64,000 bases of DNA, taken from NCBI RefSeq assembly GCF_000786215.1, contig NZ_JROG01000004.1, positions 248,001-312,000 of the forward strand, written 5' to 3'. Positions 18,538-28,002 of the stretch are shown here, piece by piece. Within the stretch, counting starts at the first letter, position 1, and each line of letters begins with the position of its first letter. The DNA comes from Sphingomonas sp. 35-24ZXX. GTDB taxonomy: Bacteria > Pseudomonadota > Alphaproteobacteria > Sphingomonadales > Sphingomonadaceae. The notes under the pieces are model-generated. The model had not been told where the DNA came from. It was given only the letters and a program-made list of their open reading frames with translations, and did not search any database. The position numbers and the translations under genes were made by a program.

Positions 18538-20160
18538 ATGAGCGAATATGATATCATCGTGATCGGCGGCGGGTCTGCCGGCTGCGCGGTTGCGGGACGG
18601 CTGAGCGAGGATGCCTCGCTGTCGGTCTGCCTGATCGAGGCGGGCGGCCGCAACAACGGCATTCGCGTGAAGACGCCGGGGTTCATGCCGTTCCTGCCGG
18701 CCAACACCAACTGGAAGTTCGAGACCGTTCCCCAGCCAGGCCTCAACGGCCGCCCCGGCTATCAGCCACGGGGCAAGGGCCTCGGCGGCTCCTCGGCGAT
18801 CAATGCGATGGTCTATATCCGCGGCAACCATTGGGATTACGACAACTGGGAGGCCATGGGCGCGACCGGATGGAGCCACAAGGATGTGCTCCCCTGGTTC
18901 CGCCGCTCCGAGGGCAATGCCCGCGCTGGATCGTCGGCGGAATTCGATGCCCATCATGGCGGCGATGGCCCGCTGTCGGTGGTCGACCAGAAATGGGCCA
19001 ACCCCGGCAGCCACGCCTTTGTCGAGGCGGCGCGCCGGTTGCAGCTGCCGCTGAACAGCGACTTCAACGGAGCCAGGCAGGAAGGCTTCGGCATCTACCA
19101 GACCACGCAGAAGGATGGCGAACGCTGGAGCGCCTCGCGCGCCTATGTCGAGCCCGCCGCCGATCGCAAGAATCTGGATGTGCGCACCCATGCGCTAGTC
19201 CGCCGGATCATCATCGAGAACGGCCGCGCGCGCGGCGTCGAGTTCGAGCGGGCAGGGCAGGTGGTGCAGGTGTTCGCGCGCGCCGCGGTCATCCTGTCGG
19301 CAGGCGCCTTCGGATCGCCGCAGATCCTGCAGCTATCGGGCATCGGCCCCGGCGGGATGCTGAAGGACCATGGCATTCCGGTCCTCGCCGACCGTGCCGA
19401 GGTGGGGGCCAACCTGCAGGACCATATCGACTATGTCTCGGGCTTTGCCACCAAGTCGACTGACAGCTTCGGCAGTTCGCTCACCGGTGTGACGCGCATG
19501 GCGCGCGCGGTGGTCGAGCATCGGCGCAAACGTACCGGTATCCTCACCACCTGCTGGGCGGAAGCGGGCGGTTTCTGGAAGATGATGCCCGATGCTCCAG
19601 CGCCCGACGTGCAGTTCCACTTCGTGCCGGCGGTGCTCGAAGACCATGGCCGCGAGAATGTGAAGGGGCATGGTTTCTCGTGCCACGCCTGCGTGCTGCG
19701 CCCCGAAAGCAAGGGGACGGTCACGCTGAACAGCGCCGATCCTGCCGCTCCCCCGCGCATCGACCCCAATTTCCTTGCCGACGAGCGCGACATGGCGGTG
19801 CTGCGCGCAGGGGTGCGCTTCATGCACCGCATCTTCGAAACCCCGCCGATGTCGGATTATGATCCGGTCGATCGCCACCCGGTGGACCTCTACAACGACG
19901 CCGCGCTTGACGAACTGATCCGCAACCGCGCTGACACCGTCTATCACCCGGTGGGCACCTGCCGCATGGGATCGGACGAGGCCAGCGTCGTCGACCCGCG
20001 CCTCAAGCTGCGCGGTGTCGAGGGGCTGTATGTCGCCGATGCCAGCATCATGCCCAAGATCGTCAGCGGCAACACCAACGCCCCCAGTATCATGATCGGC
20101 GAACGCTGCGCCGCGTTTGTCGCGGAAGACCTGCGGGTCGGAGCGATGGCGGCGGCGTAA
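18538..20160 (+). CDS. GMC-family FAD oxidoreductase (choline/alcohol dehydrogenase-like)
   Basis: A 540-residue flavoprotein. The ATG at 18538 is preceded by GGGAGAGAGC; the frame is open further left through the GNAT gene but that is antisense-like noise. The N-terminal dinucleotide motif GGGSAGCAVAGRLSE (from about residue 10), the GMC signature 1 (GKGLGGSSAINAMVYIRG) and the C-terminal YHPVGTCRMG plus DASIMPKIVSGNTNAPSIM (catalytic His and Asn) are all present. It oxidises a primary alcohol to an aldehyde; BetA annotation would be over-specific because no betB or betT lies near. Ends just before a strong terminator. Confidence 0.92.
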   Translation: MSEYDIIVIGGGSAGCAVAGRLSEDASLSVCLIEAGGRNNGIRVKTPGFMPFLPANTNWKFETVPQPGLNGRPGYQPRGKGLGGSSAINAMVYIRGNHWDYDNWEAMGATGWSHKDVLPWFRRSEGNARAGSSAEFDAHHGGDGPLSVVDQKWANPGSHAFVEAARRLQLPLNSDFNGARQEGFGIYQTTQKDGERWSASRAYVEPAADRKNLDVRTHALVRRIIIENGRARGVEFERAGQVVQVFARAAVILSAGAFGSPQILQLSGIGPGGMLKDHGIPVLADRAEVGANLQDHIDYVSGFATKSTDSFGSSLTGVTRMARAVVEHRRKRTGILTTCWAEAGGFWKMMPDAPAPDVQFHFVPAVLEDHGRENVKGHGFSCHACVLRPESKGTVTLNSADPAAPPRIDPNFLADERDMAVLRAGVRFMHRIFETPPMSDYDPVDRHPVDLYNDAALDELIRNRADTVYHPVGTCRMGSDEASVVDPRLKLRGVEGLYVADASIMPKIVSGNTNAPSIMIGERCAAFVAEDLRVGAMAAA

Positions 20161-20172
20161 CGCTCCCTTTAG

Positions 20173-20204
20173 ATCCTCCCCCAGCAAGCTGGGGGAGGAT
20201 TTTT
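20173..20204 (+). terminator. Rho-independent terminator after the GMC operon
   Basis: Perfect 13-bp inverted repeat ATCCTCCCCCAGC / GCTGGGGGAGGAT (20173-20185 and 20188-20200) followed by TTTT. It closes the 16681-20160 run before mutS. Confidence 0.85.
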
Positions 20205-20255
20205 GGACCAATTCCGCCCTTCCACCGGTGTGCAGGCTCGGCTAGTTGAACCGGG

Positions 20256-22877
20256 ATGAGCCAACCTCCCTCCGACAGCGCCCACACGCCGATGATGGCG
20301 CAATATCATGCGCTCAAGGCCGAGGCCCCCGATTGCCTGCTGTTCTACCGGATGGGCGATTTCTTCGAGCTGTTCTTCGATGATGCCAAGGCCGCCGCGG
20401 CCACGCTCGACATCGCGCTGACCTCGCGCGGGGCGCATGGCGGCGATCCCATTCCGATGTGCGGCGTGCCGGTGCACAGCGCAGAAGGCTATCTGGCGCG
20501 GCTGATCAAGGCGGGCCACCGGGTCGCGATTGCCGAACAGACTGAGACGCCCGCCGAAGCGAAAGCGCGCGCCGGATCGAAGGCCCTGGTCGCGCGCGCA
20601 ATCGTCCGCTTCGTCACTGCAGGTACGCTGACCGAGGAGTCGCTGCTCGATTCGCGTGCCGAAAACCGGCTGGTCGCGCTGGCCAGCGCCGAGGGCGGCT
20701 ATGGCCTGGCGATGTGCGATATCTCCACCGGCCGGTTCGAGCTGATGCAGGCGAGCGCCGCCGATCTGTCCGCCGAAATCGCGCGGCTTTCTGCCAGCGA
20801 GCTGATCCAGTCCGATCGCACCGATCCGTTCACCGATGATGCGATCCTGCGGCCGGCAGGCGCGTTCAGCAGCCTGGAGGGCGAAAAGCGGCTGAAGGCG
20901 CATTTCGGTGTCGCGACGCTCGACGGCTTCGGCAGTTTCAGCCGCGCCGAGCTGGCGGCAGCGGGCGGGCTGATGGCCTATCTCGAGCATGTCTCGCGCG
21001 GCAGCATGCCGTTCCTCGCCCCGCCGCGCCGCCATGAGGTGGCGCAGCACATGGCGGTCGATGCGGCGACCCGCGAGTCCCTCGAAATTCTTACCAGCCA
21101 GCAGGGCGGGCGCGCAGGCTCGCTGGTGCATGCGATCGACCGCACGGTGACGGGCGCGGGCGCGCGGCTGCTGGCGAGTGACCTGGGCGCGCCGCTGACC
21201 GACATCGCCGCGATCCGCGACCGGCTGGCTTTGGTCCAGTGGTTCCACGAGGATTCGCTGCGCCGCGATGGCGTGCGCGAGGCGCTGAAGGCGATCCCCG
21301 ATCTGGCGCGCGCGCTGGGCCGCGTCGTCGCGGGGCGGGGGTCCCCGCGCGACCTGGGCCAGCTACGCGACGGCCTTGGCGGCGCGCGCAGCTTGCGCGA
21401 GCGGCTGGCGCGCGGCGATGATCTGCCGCCGCTGCTCCAGGCGCTGCTCCCCGACATGCAGGGCCATGGCGCGCTGGTCGATCATCTGAGCCGCGCTCTG
21501 GTCGAAAGCCCGCCCACCGAGCGTGGCCAGGGCGGCTATATCGCGCGCGGCTACGATGCCGCGCTCGATGCTTTGCGCGACACCTCGGGCAATGCCAGGC
21601 GTGCAATTGCTGCGCTGGAGGCGGACTACAAGGCGCAGACCGGCGTGCAGGCGCTCAAGATCCGGCACAACGCGGTGCTCGGCTATTTCATCGAAGTCCC
21701 CGCCGCGCGCGCCGATGCGCTGATGAAGCCCGATAGCGGCTTTGCCCATCGTCAGACGATGGCAGGCGCAGTGCGGTTCAATTCGCCCGCGCTGCACGAC
21801 GAGGCGATGCGGATCGCGCAATCGGGCGGCCATGCAATGGCGGCGGAAGAGGCGCATTTCGAGGGATTGTGCGAAGAGGTGATCGCCGCGCGCGAGGGCA
21901 TCGCCCGCACCGCGGCCGCGCTCGCCCGGATCGATGTCGCCGCCGCGCATGCCGCGATGGCAGCGGAGGGCGATTTCAGCTGCCCCGAACTGACCGACGA
22001 GCCCTGTATCGCGATCGAAGGCGGGCGGCATCCGGTGGTCGAGGCGGCGTTGCGCAAGGCGGGGCAGCCGTTCGTCGCCAATGACTGCGCGCTGTCCGAG
22101 CGCGACCGGTTGTGGCTGGTCTCGGGCCCCAATATGGGGGGCAAATCGACCTTCCTGCGCCAGACCGCGCTGATCGTGCTCCTGGCGCAGGCGGGCGCGT
22201 TCGTGCCCGCACGGACGGCGCGGATCGGCATTGTCGACCGACTGTTCAGCCGCGTGGGCGCATCGGACAATCTGGCGCGGGGCCGATCGACCTTCATGGT
22301 CGAGATGGTCGAAACCGCCGCGATCCTCAGCCAAGCGACCGAGCGCTCGTTCGTTATCCTGGACGAGGTCGGGCGCGGCACCTCCACCTATGATGGCCTT
22401 GCGCTTGCCTGGGCGATTGCCGAGGCGGTGCACGATACCAACCGCTGCCGCTGCCTGTTTGCAACGCATTACCATGAGCTTACGAGGCTCACCGACCGTC
22501 TTGATGCGCTGTCGCTGCACCATGTCCGGGCCCGCGAGTGGAAGGGCGATCTGGTGCTGCTGCACGAGCTCGCCGACGGCCCTGCCGACCGCAGCTATGG
22601 CCTGGCCGTTGCCAAGCTCGCCGGCGTTCCGCCCGTCGTGGTGGCGCGGGCCAAGTCGGTGCTCGCCAAGCTCGAAGCGGGGCGCCAGGCGACTGGCGGA
22701 TTGGCCGCCGGTCTTGACGATCTGCCGCTGTTCGCGGCTGCGCTCGCCAAGGAGCCGGAGCCGGTCGATGCGCTGCGCGAGGCGCTCGCCGGGATCGATG
22801 TCGACAACCTCAGCCCGCGCGATGCTCTGGAAGCGCTGTACCGGCTCAAGGGGCTGGCGAACGATCCGCCGCATTAG
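20256..22877 (+). CDS. mutS: DNA mismatch repair protein MutS
   Basis: An 873-residue mismatch-recognition ATPase. Domain I holds the mismatch-reading motif [12 protein letters not shown] near residues 34-45 (Phe-x-Glu equivalent FEL). Connector, lever and clamp domains follow. The C-terminal ATPase shows Walker [14 protein letters not shown] (about 626), Walker [16 protein letters not shown] and the ATHYHEL signature. Length and order are standard. No mutL lies in the window. Confidence 0.97.
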   Translation: MSQPPSDSAHTPMMAQYHALKAEAPDCLLFYRMGDFFELFFDDAKAAAATLDIALTSRGAHGGDPIPMCGVPVHSAEGYLARLIKAGHRVAIAEQTETPAEAKARAGSKALVARAIVRFVTAGTLTEESLLDSRAENRLVALASAEGGYGLAMCDISTGRFELMQASAADLSAEIARLSASELIQSDRTDPFTDDAILRPAGAFSSLEGEKRLKAHFGVATLDGFGSFSRAELAAAGGLMAYLEHVSRGSMPFLAPPRRHEVAQHMAVDAATRESLEILTSQQGGRAGSLVHAIDRTVTGAGARLLASDLGAPLTDIAAIRDRLALVQWFHEDSLRRDGVREALKAIPDLARALGRVVAGRGSPRDLGQLRDGLGGARSLRERLARGDDLPPLLQALLPDMQGHGALVDHLSRALVESPPTERGQGGYIARGYDAALDALRDTSGNARRAIAALEADYKAQTGVQALKIRHNAVLGYFIEVPAARADALMKPDSGFAHRQTMAGAVRFNSPALHDEAMRIAQSGGHAMAAEEAHFEGLCEEVIAAREGIARTAAALARIDVAAAHAAMAAEGDFSCPELTDEPCIAIEGGRHPVVEAALRKAGQPFVANDCALSERDRLWLVSGPNMGGKSTFLRQTALIVLLAQAGAFVPARTARIGIVDRLFSRVGASDNLARGRSTFMVEMVETAAILSQATERSFVILDEVGRGTSTYDGLALAWAIAEAVHDTNRCRCLFATHYHELTRLTDRLDALSLHHVRAREWKGDLVLLHELADGPADRSYGLAVAKLAGVPPVVVARAKSVLAKLEAGRQATGGLAAGLDDLPLFAAALAKEPEPVDALREALAGIDVDNLSPRDALEALYRLKGLANDPPH

Positions 22878-22936
22878 GCGTTCAATCGGCAGTGAAATCC
22901 GGTTATCCTGCAAGCGGTTAATGAGCAGGGGCCATC

Positions 22937-25234
22937 ATGGCAGGAATAGCAGCATGGGGATTGGCGTTCGCGCTGGCGTCGGCCGATGGCGCGGGCGCCA
23001 GCGTGCCCGAGCCCGTGTTGCTGTGCAGCAGCCCGGCTGAGGCGTCGTCCCCGCTGCTGATCGGTGCCGATCGTGCGTCGCGCGCCCGGGCGCTGATGCG
23101 TGGTGGCGACGAAGCCGGCGCGGAAGCCGCGCTGCAGGTGCTGCTGGCAGCTAAGGGCGCGCCGGGCACCTCGCCGCCAACGGCCACCACAGCCGAATCC
23201 GCCACCGATCGTCAGCGCGCCGAATACTGCCTGGTGGCCGGCGAAGCGATGCGCCGCGCGCGCTCGGGCAGCCAGGCGCGCGCGCAGGATTTTCTGCGCA
23301 CCGCATTGGTGCTGGCCGAGCGTGCGGGGGATGCCCCGCTCGCCGCGCGCGCGGCATGGGAGGGCGCGCTTGCGCTGGCAGGGGGAGCGCCGCCCAGCAC
23401 GGCGGGAACACGGCGCAGGGCCGGCAGCGCATCGCAACCACCATCGCAGCCGGTGCCGGGCTGTGCGATCGGCGAGATCGAGGGCCAAGGGCGGCGGCTG
23501 GAAGCGGCATTCGCCTGTGCGCTCGACCGGGCGATCCGCGCCGGGGATGCCGAGCTCACCGCGCTGGCGGCGCTGCGGCTGGCGCGGCTGGAAAAGGCGC
23601 GGCGGCTCGATGTCAGCGGACACATCGCCACCGGGCTTGGTGCTGCGGCCCGGGTGGCATCCGAGAAGCGCGCCGCTCTGGAGCTCGGTCTGCTGATGCT
23701 GGCGTGCGATGCTGGCTTGGGTCAATCCGATTTGGTTATCAAAGGGGCCGATGATTTCGCCAAATCGGTAAGAATGGGTGCCAGCGATGCTTCAGCGGTC
23801 GCCGCGCTGAAGGGCCGCGTGGCCCTGGCCGGCGGCGATGCCGCACAGGCGCGCGGACACTTGCGCCGGGCGGTGTTCCTGGAAAGCCAGAAGCCGCTGC
23901 CGCAGAACCTGCCGCAATACAGCCTCTATCTCGCCGATGCCGAGCCCGAGCGGGCGGGCGAGCACGTGCTCGCCGCCTATCGTGCGCTGGAACAGGTGCG
24001 GATGGTGCTGATGCCGGTCGACCCGCTGACCGAGGAAAGCCGCTTCGATCTGATCGTCCGCCCGGTGTTCGAGCGCGCCATCGGCACGACGCTTGCGAAC
24101 GCCGGAACCGACCCATCGACTCTGGGCCAGGCCCAGCAGATTGCCGAAGCCTATCGCTCGGCCGAACTGCAGAACAGCCTGGGGGCCGAATGCGTGCCGC
24201 TGCGCAATCCGGTGACGCCCGCCGACCTGCAGCCGGGCGAAGTGCTGCTCTATCCGCTGCTGCTCGAGGACCGGATCGAGCTGCTCTATGCCACCGGCGA
24301 TGCCAAGGCCTTGGGCTATCGGCGAATGGCGCCCGACCGCACCCGCAACCGGGCGGGCATCGCCGCGCTGGCGCAGCGGATGACCGCATCGCTGAGCGGC
24401 GCGAGCAACGACTGGGAGGCCGCATCGCGCGCGCTCCACGCCGCACTGATCGCGCCGATCGCGGGTCTGCTCAAGGCCGATGCGACGCTGATCATCGTGC
24501 CCGATGGCCCGCTGCGCCAGATCAGCTTTGCCGCCTTGATGGATGCGCAGGGCAACTTCCTGATGGAGCAGGCGCGGCTGGCGGTGGTTCCCGCGCTCAG
24601 CTTCGCGGCCCCGGGCATCCGCGACCTCGCCCCGCAGATCATTGCCGCCTCGCTGGAAAAGGAGCTGGAGCTTCCCGTGGGCCGCTTCACCCGGCTGGAG
24701 GGAACTGCCTCCGAGGCGGCGATGGCGGCAGGCCAGGATGGCGTGCTGTTGACCGATTTCGATCGTGCCGACCTCGCCTCCGCGCTGGCGCGGCGCCCGG
24801 CCAGCGTGCTGCACCTGGCCACGCACGCGGCCTTCAACGGCCGCACCGAGCGCTCGTTCATCGTCGCCGATGGCGAGGCGATCACATTGCCCGAGCTGCG
24901 CGCGATGCTGGGCGCCAACAGCCTTCGCGGAAAAGGCCTGCAATTGCTGGTGCTGAGCGCCTGCGAAACGGCGGTGGGCGATGACGACCAGGCGATGGGG
25001 CTGGCCGGCGCGGCGGTGGAAGCGGGCGCGGCCAGCGCGCTTGCGTCCCTTTGGGAGGTCAGCGATGCAGGGACGGCAGCGCTGATGGAGGCATTCTACA
25101 CGCACTACCGCCGCGGCGAGGGGCGCGCGCGATCGCTCCAGCTGGCGCAGATTGAGCTGGCGCGAAGCGCGGACGGACAGTGGGCCGATCCGGGCATCTG
25201 GAGCGCGTTCACGATGGTGGGGAGCTGGCGGTGA
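22937..25234 (+). CDS. CHAT-domain (caspase-like) protein with helical-repeat N-terminus
   Basis: A 765-residue protein. The first 22 residues look like a signal peptide (MAGIAAWGLAFALASADGAGA), suggesting export to the periplasm. Residues about 35-420 are Ala/Leu-rich helical repeats of TPR-like character. The C-terminal third is a CHAT domain with the predicted protease dyad His630 (HLATHAAF) and Cys676 (LVLSACETAVGDD), ending with the typical GAASALASLWEVSDAGT and WSAFTMVGSW. Its stop overlaps the GTG of the TpsA gene (GTGA), so the two are translationally coupled. By family analogy it may cleave a partner protein; TpsA is the obvious candidate, but this is inference. Confidence 0.85.
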   Translation: MAGIAAWGLAFALASADGAGASVPEPVLLCSSPAEASSPLLIGADRASRARALMRGGDEAGAEAALQVLLAAKGAPGTSPPTATTAESATDRQRAEYCLVAGEAMRRARSGSQARAQDFLRTALVLAERAGDAPLAARAAWEGALALAGGAPPSTAGTRRRAGSASQPPSQPVPGCAIGEIEGQGRRLEAAFACALDRAIRAGDAELTALAALRLARLEKARRLDVSGHIATGLGAAARVASEKRAALELGLLMLACDAGLGQSDLVIKGADDFAKSVRMGASDASAVAALKGRVALAGGDAAQARGHLRRAVFLESQKPLPQNLPQYSLYLADAEPERAGEHVLAAYRALEQVRMVLMPVDPLTEESRFDLIVRPVFERAIGTTLANAGTDPSTLGQAQQIAEAYRSAELQNSLGAECVPLRNPVTPADLQPGEVLLYPLLLEDRIELLYATGDAKALGYRRMAPDRTRNRAGIAALAQRMTASLSGASNDWEAASRALHAALIAPIAGLLKADATLIIVPDGPLRQISFAALMDAQGNFLMEQARLAVVPALSFAAPGIRDLAPQIIAASLEKELELPVGRFTRLEGTASEAAMAAGQDGVLLTDFDRADLASALARRPASVLHLATHAAFNGRTERSFIVADGEAITLPELRAMLGANSLRGKGLQLLVLSACETAVGDDDQAMGLAGAAVEAGAASALASLWEVSDAGTAALMEAFYTHYRRGEGRARSLQLAQIELARSADGQWADPGIWSAFTMVGSWR

Positions 25235-28002
25235 GGCACGCCCCCCGGTCGCTCTGTCTGCTGGCATCCGCCGTTTGCCTGCTGCAGGTGACCTTGGCCG
25301 CGCAGGACATGCCTGCGCCGCAGACTGCGATCACGCCCGATACCCTGCCCTCGCTCGCCACCGGAACGACAGCGGTGACCGATGGGGCGACCACGATCAT
25401 CGGCGGCGGTGCGCGCGCAGGCGACAACCTGTTCCACAGCTTTGCGCGCTTCAACCTCGGCCCCGGCGACATTGCTCGATGGACCGCGAGCGACGCCGCA
25501 ACGATCCGCAACGTCATCAACCGCGTCACCGGCGGCGAGCGATCGTTCATCGCCGGGACCATCGATGCAAGTGCAATGCCGGGAGCGGACTTCTACTTCA
25601 TCAATCCGGCGGGTATCGTCTTCGGCGACGGCGCATTCGTCGATGTCGGCGGAACCGCGCATTTTTCGACCGCGCATCAGCTGGGGTTCGCCGATGGTTC
25701 GGTGCTGGTCTCGGGCACGGCGTCCGGATCGACCTTCAGCATGGCCGAGCCTGCGCGCTTCGGTTTTCTGGGCAACAACGCGCCGATCCAGCTGGTGGCT
25801 TCGGCTGGCCTCGGCGATGGCGTGGCGCGGGGCGTGGCTGCGGGGCGGCTCACGCTGAGCGCGAGCGATATCACGCTCGCCAGCACCAGTCTTGCTGCCA
25901 CCCGCCTGGCGCTGCGCACGGTGGGGCAGGCAAGCGGCAGCGTGGCAATCCTCGCCACCCCCGATCAGGGGATGCGGGGCGGGCGGATCGATCTCGATGA
26001 CAGCCGCATCTTCATCGACACCGATGGCCAGGTCTCGCTCGCAGCCGGTGCGGTCCGGCTGGACACGTTGAGCGAGATCAGCGTGGTCGCCAGCGCGGGC
26101 ACCGCCCCCGCCATCGACGTTCGCGCCGATCGGGTCGATCTGGCGAGTGGCGAACTGCGGGTGACCGGGGTTGCAGGCGTTGCCGCGCGGGGCGGCGATA
26201 TCCGCATCCGGGCGGGGGAGCTTTACGTTGGTGACATGGGTGCGATCCGCACCGAATCGGTGCTGGCGGGCGGCGGCGGCACGATCACGCTGGATGGCGA
26301 TCTGGTGCATATCGAAGGCGGCAGCGTCACCGCCACCGGCCTTTCGGCACCGGGCCGGTCGGTGGGCGATATCACCGTGCGGGCAGGGCGGCTGCGGATC
26401 ACCGAATTCGGCCTGATCTCCACCACCCTGTTCGAGGCCCTGGACAGTGCCGCACCCACCGGGACGACGGGCAATATCGTCATCGATGCCGGTCGGATCG
26501 AAATCGACACCACCGGGCTGATCCTTGCGCAGAGCCAGTCGAGCACGGCATCGGGCCCCGGCAGCATCACCTTGCGTGCCGACAGCATGGCAATCGGCCT
26601 GGGGTTGATTTCGACCGGAACCGCCAGCTCGACCGCCGCCGGGCCGATCGACATCACGGTGCGGGGCCTGCTGGAGATGACCGGGTTCGGCGGCATCCAG
26701 TCGGTGAGCCAGGGGCTGGGCGATGCGGGATCGATCACCATTCGCGCAGGCGCGATCCGCATGATCGATACGATGGGCGGCCCGAGCATTTCCTCCGAGA
26801 CCGAGCTTCCCCGCGCGCAGGAGTTTACCCGGTTGAGCGATTACACCGGGTCCGCTGGCAGGATCGTCATCGATACGGGCAGGCTGGAGATGATCGGTCG
26901 CAGCACGATCACGACCTCCAGCTCGAGCCTGGGCAATGCCGGCGACATCGCCATTACCGCAGGCAGCATCACGATGACGGGCCTGTCCGAGATCACGTCG
27001 TCTGCGCTCAAGCTGCTGGTTCCGCCCTCGCGCGAGGAGGTTCTGGCGGATTTCGACATGCCGCTCGAGCTCAAGGTGGTGCCGGGGCCCGGTCGGGCGG
27101 GGACCATCACTCTGGCGGTGGCCGGCACGCTGGCTGTCGCCGGCGGCACCATCTCGACCGCGACCGAAGGCTTTGGCGCTGCCGGGGAGGTGACCGTGCG
27201 GGCCGATCGCATCGACCTGGGCGCGGGCAGTCGGATCAGTTCGGATGCAGGCGAACTCGCCCCCGGCCAGGCCGGCACCGTGCTGCTGTTTGCGCGGCAG
27301 ATCGCGCTGGCCGATGGCGCGGAGGTGACCACCGGATCGGCCAACGTTGTCAGCGCAGGCGGTGTCGGGCTGGTGGCAGAAGAAAGCATCACCATCACCG
27401 GCGCGGGCAGCCGGATCGCGAGCACCAACAGCGCAGGCAGTACCGGCGGCGGCAGCGGCGGAGCGGCGGGCAATATCCTGGTGTCTGCACCCCGAATCAC
27501 GCTCGGGCCGGGCGGCACGATCACCACCAGTTCACTGGCAGGCGCGGCCGGGCAGATCGAGCTGCTGCTGCCGGAAACGGGATTGCTGCGGCTGTCGGGC
27601 GGTGCCAACCCAGCGGTCATCGCCACTTCGTCCGGCCCCGGCACCGGCGGACGGATCGTGATCAGCCGTCCCTATGCGCTGATTGCCGATGGCGCGCGGA
27701 TCGAGGCGCTGGGCCAGCAGCGCGGCGCCAACGTCCAGCTGGCGACCGATTTCTTCATCCGCTCCGCCGACAACAGCAACCTGTTGCTGGTCGATGGCGA
27801 TCTGGTCGTCGACAGCCAGGTCGGCAATGTCAGCAGCGGCATCGACACCCCTGATATCAGCTTTGGCGATGCGGCAGGCGTGCTCGCGGGCCAGTGCCGC
27901 GCTGCGCGCAGCAGCGGGTCGGTTAGCCGCCTCGCCATCGACCTCGTCGGCCCGCTGGCGCTGGATCCTGCAGGCGTTTCGCGCGCGGGAGGCTGTCGTT
28001 GA
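25231..28002 (+). CDS. Two-partner secretion exoprotein (TpsA, filamentous haemagglutinin-type)
   Basis: A 923-residue secreted beta-helix protein, read from a GTG at 25231 that overlaps the CHAT stop by 4 bp. A signal peptide (SLCLLASAVCLLQVTLAAQ) is followed by the TPS secretion domain (about residues 35-280) with FHSFARFNLGPGDIARW, the NPAGI motif and FGDGAFVDVGGTAHFSTA. The rest is Gly/Thr/Ile-rich degenerate beta-helix repeats with many ITxxAGxI-like rungs. The C-terminus carries two cysteines (GQCRAAR and GGCR). It is short for an adhesin and has no visible toxin domain, so attachment or surface structure is the likelier role. Confidence 0.88.
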   Translation: MRHAPRSLCLLASAVCLLQVTLAAQDMPAPQTAITPDTLPSLATGTTAVTDGATTIIGGGARAGDNLFHSFARFNLGPGDIARWTASDAATIRNVINRVTGGERSFIAGTIDASAMPGADFYFINPAGIVFGDGAFVDVGGTAHFSTAHQLGFADGSVLVSGTASGSTFSMAEPARFGFLGNNAPIQLVASAGLGDGVARGVAAGRLTLSASDITLASTSLAATRLALRTVGQASGSVAILATPDQGMRGGRIDLDDSRIFIDTDGQVSLAAGAVRLDTLSEISVVASAGTAPAIDVRADRVDLASGELRVTGVAGVAARGGDIRIRAGELYVGDMGAIRTESVLAGGGGTITLDGDLVHIEGGSVTATGLSAPGRSVGDITVRAGRLRITEFGLISTTLFEALDSAAPTGTTGNIVIDAGRIEIDTTGLILAQSQSSTASGPGSITLRADSMAIGLGLISTGTASSTAAGPIDITVRGLLEMTGFGGIQSVSQGLGDAGSITIRAGAIRMIDTMGGPSISSETELPRAQEFTRLSDYTGSAGRIVIDTGRLEMIGRSTITTSSSSLGNAGDIAITAGSITMTGLSEITSSALKLLVPPSREEVLADFDMPLELKVVPGPGRAGTITLAVAGTLAVAGGTISTATEGFGAAGEVTVRADRIDLGAGSRISSDAGELAPGQAGTVLLFARQIALADGAEVTTGSANVVSAGGVGLVAEESITITGAGSRIASTNSAGSTGGGSGGAAGNILVSAPRITLGPGGTITTSSLAGAAGQIELLLPETGLLRLSGGANPAVIATSSGPGTGGRIVISRPYALIADGARIEALGQQRGANVQLATDFFIRSADNSNLLLVDGDLVVDSQVGNVSSGIDTPDISFGDAAGVLAGQCRAARSSGSVSRLAIDLVGPLALDPAGVSRAGGCR

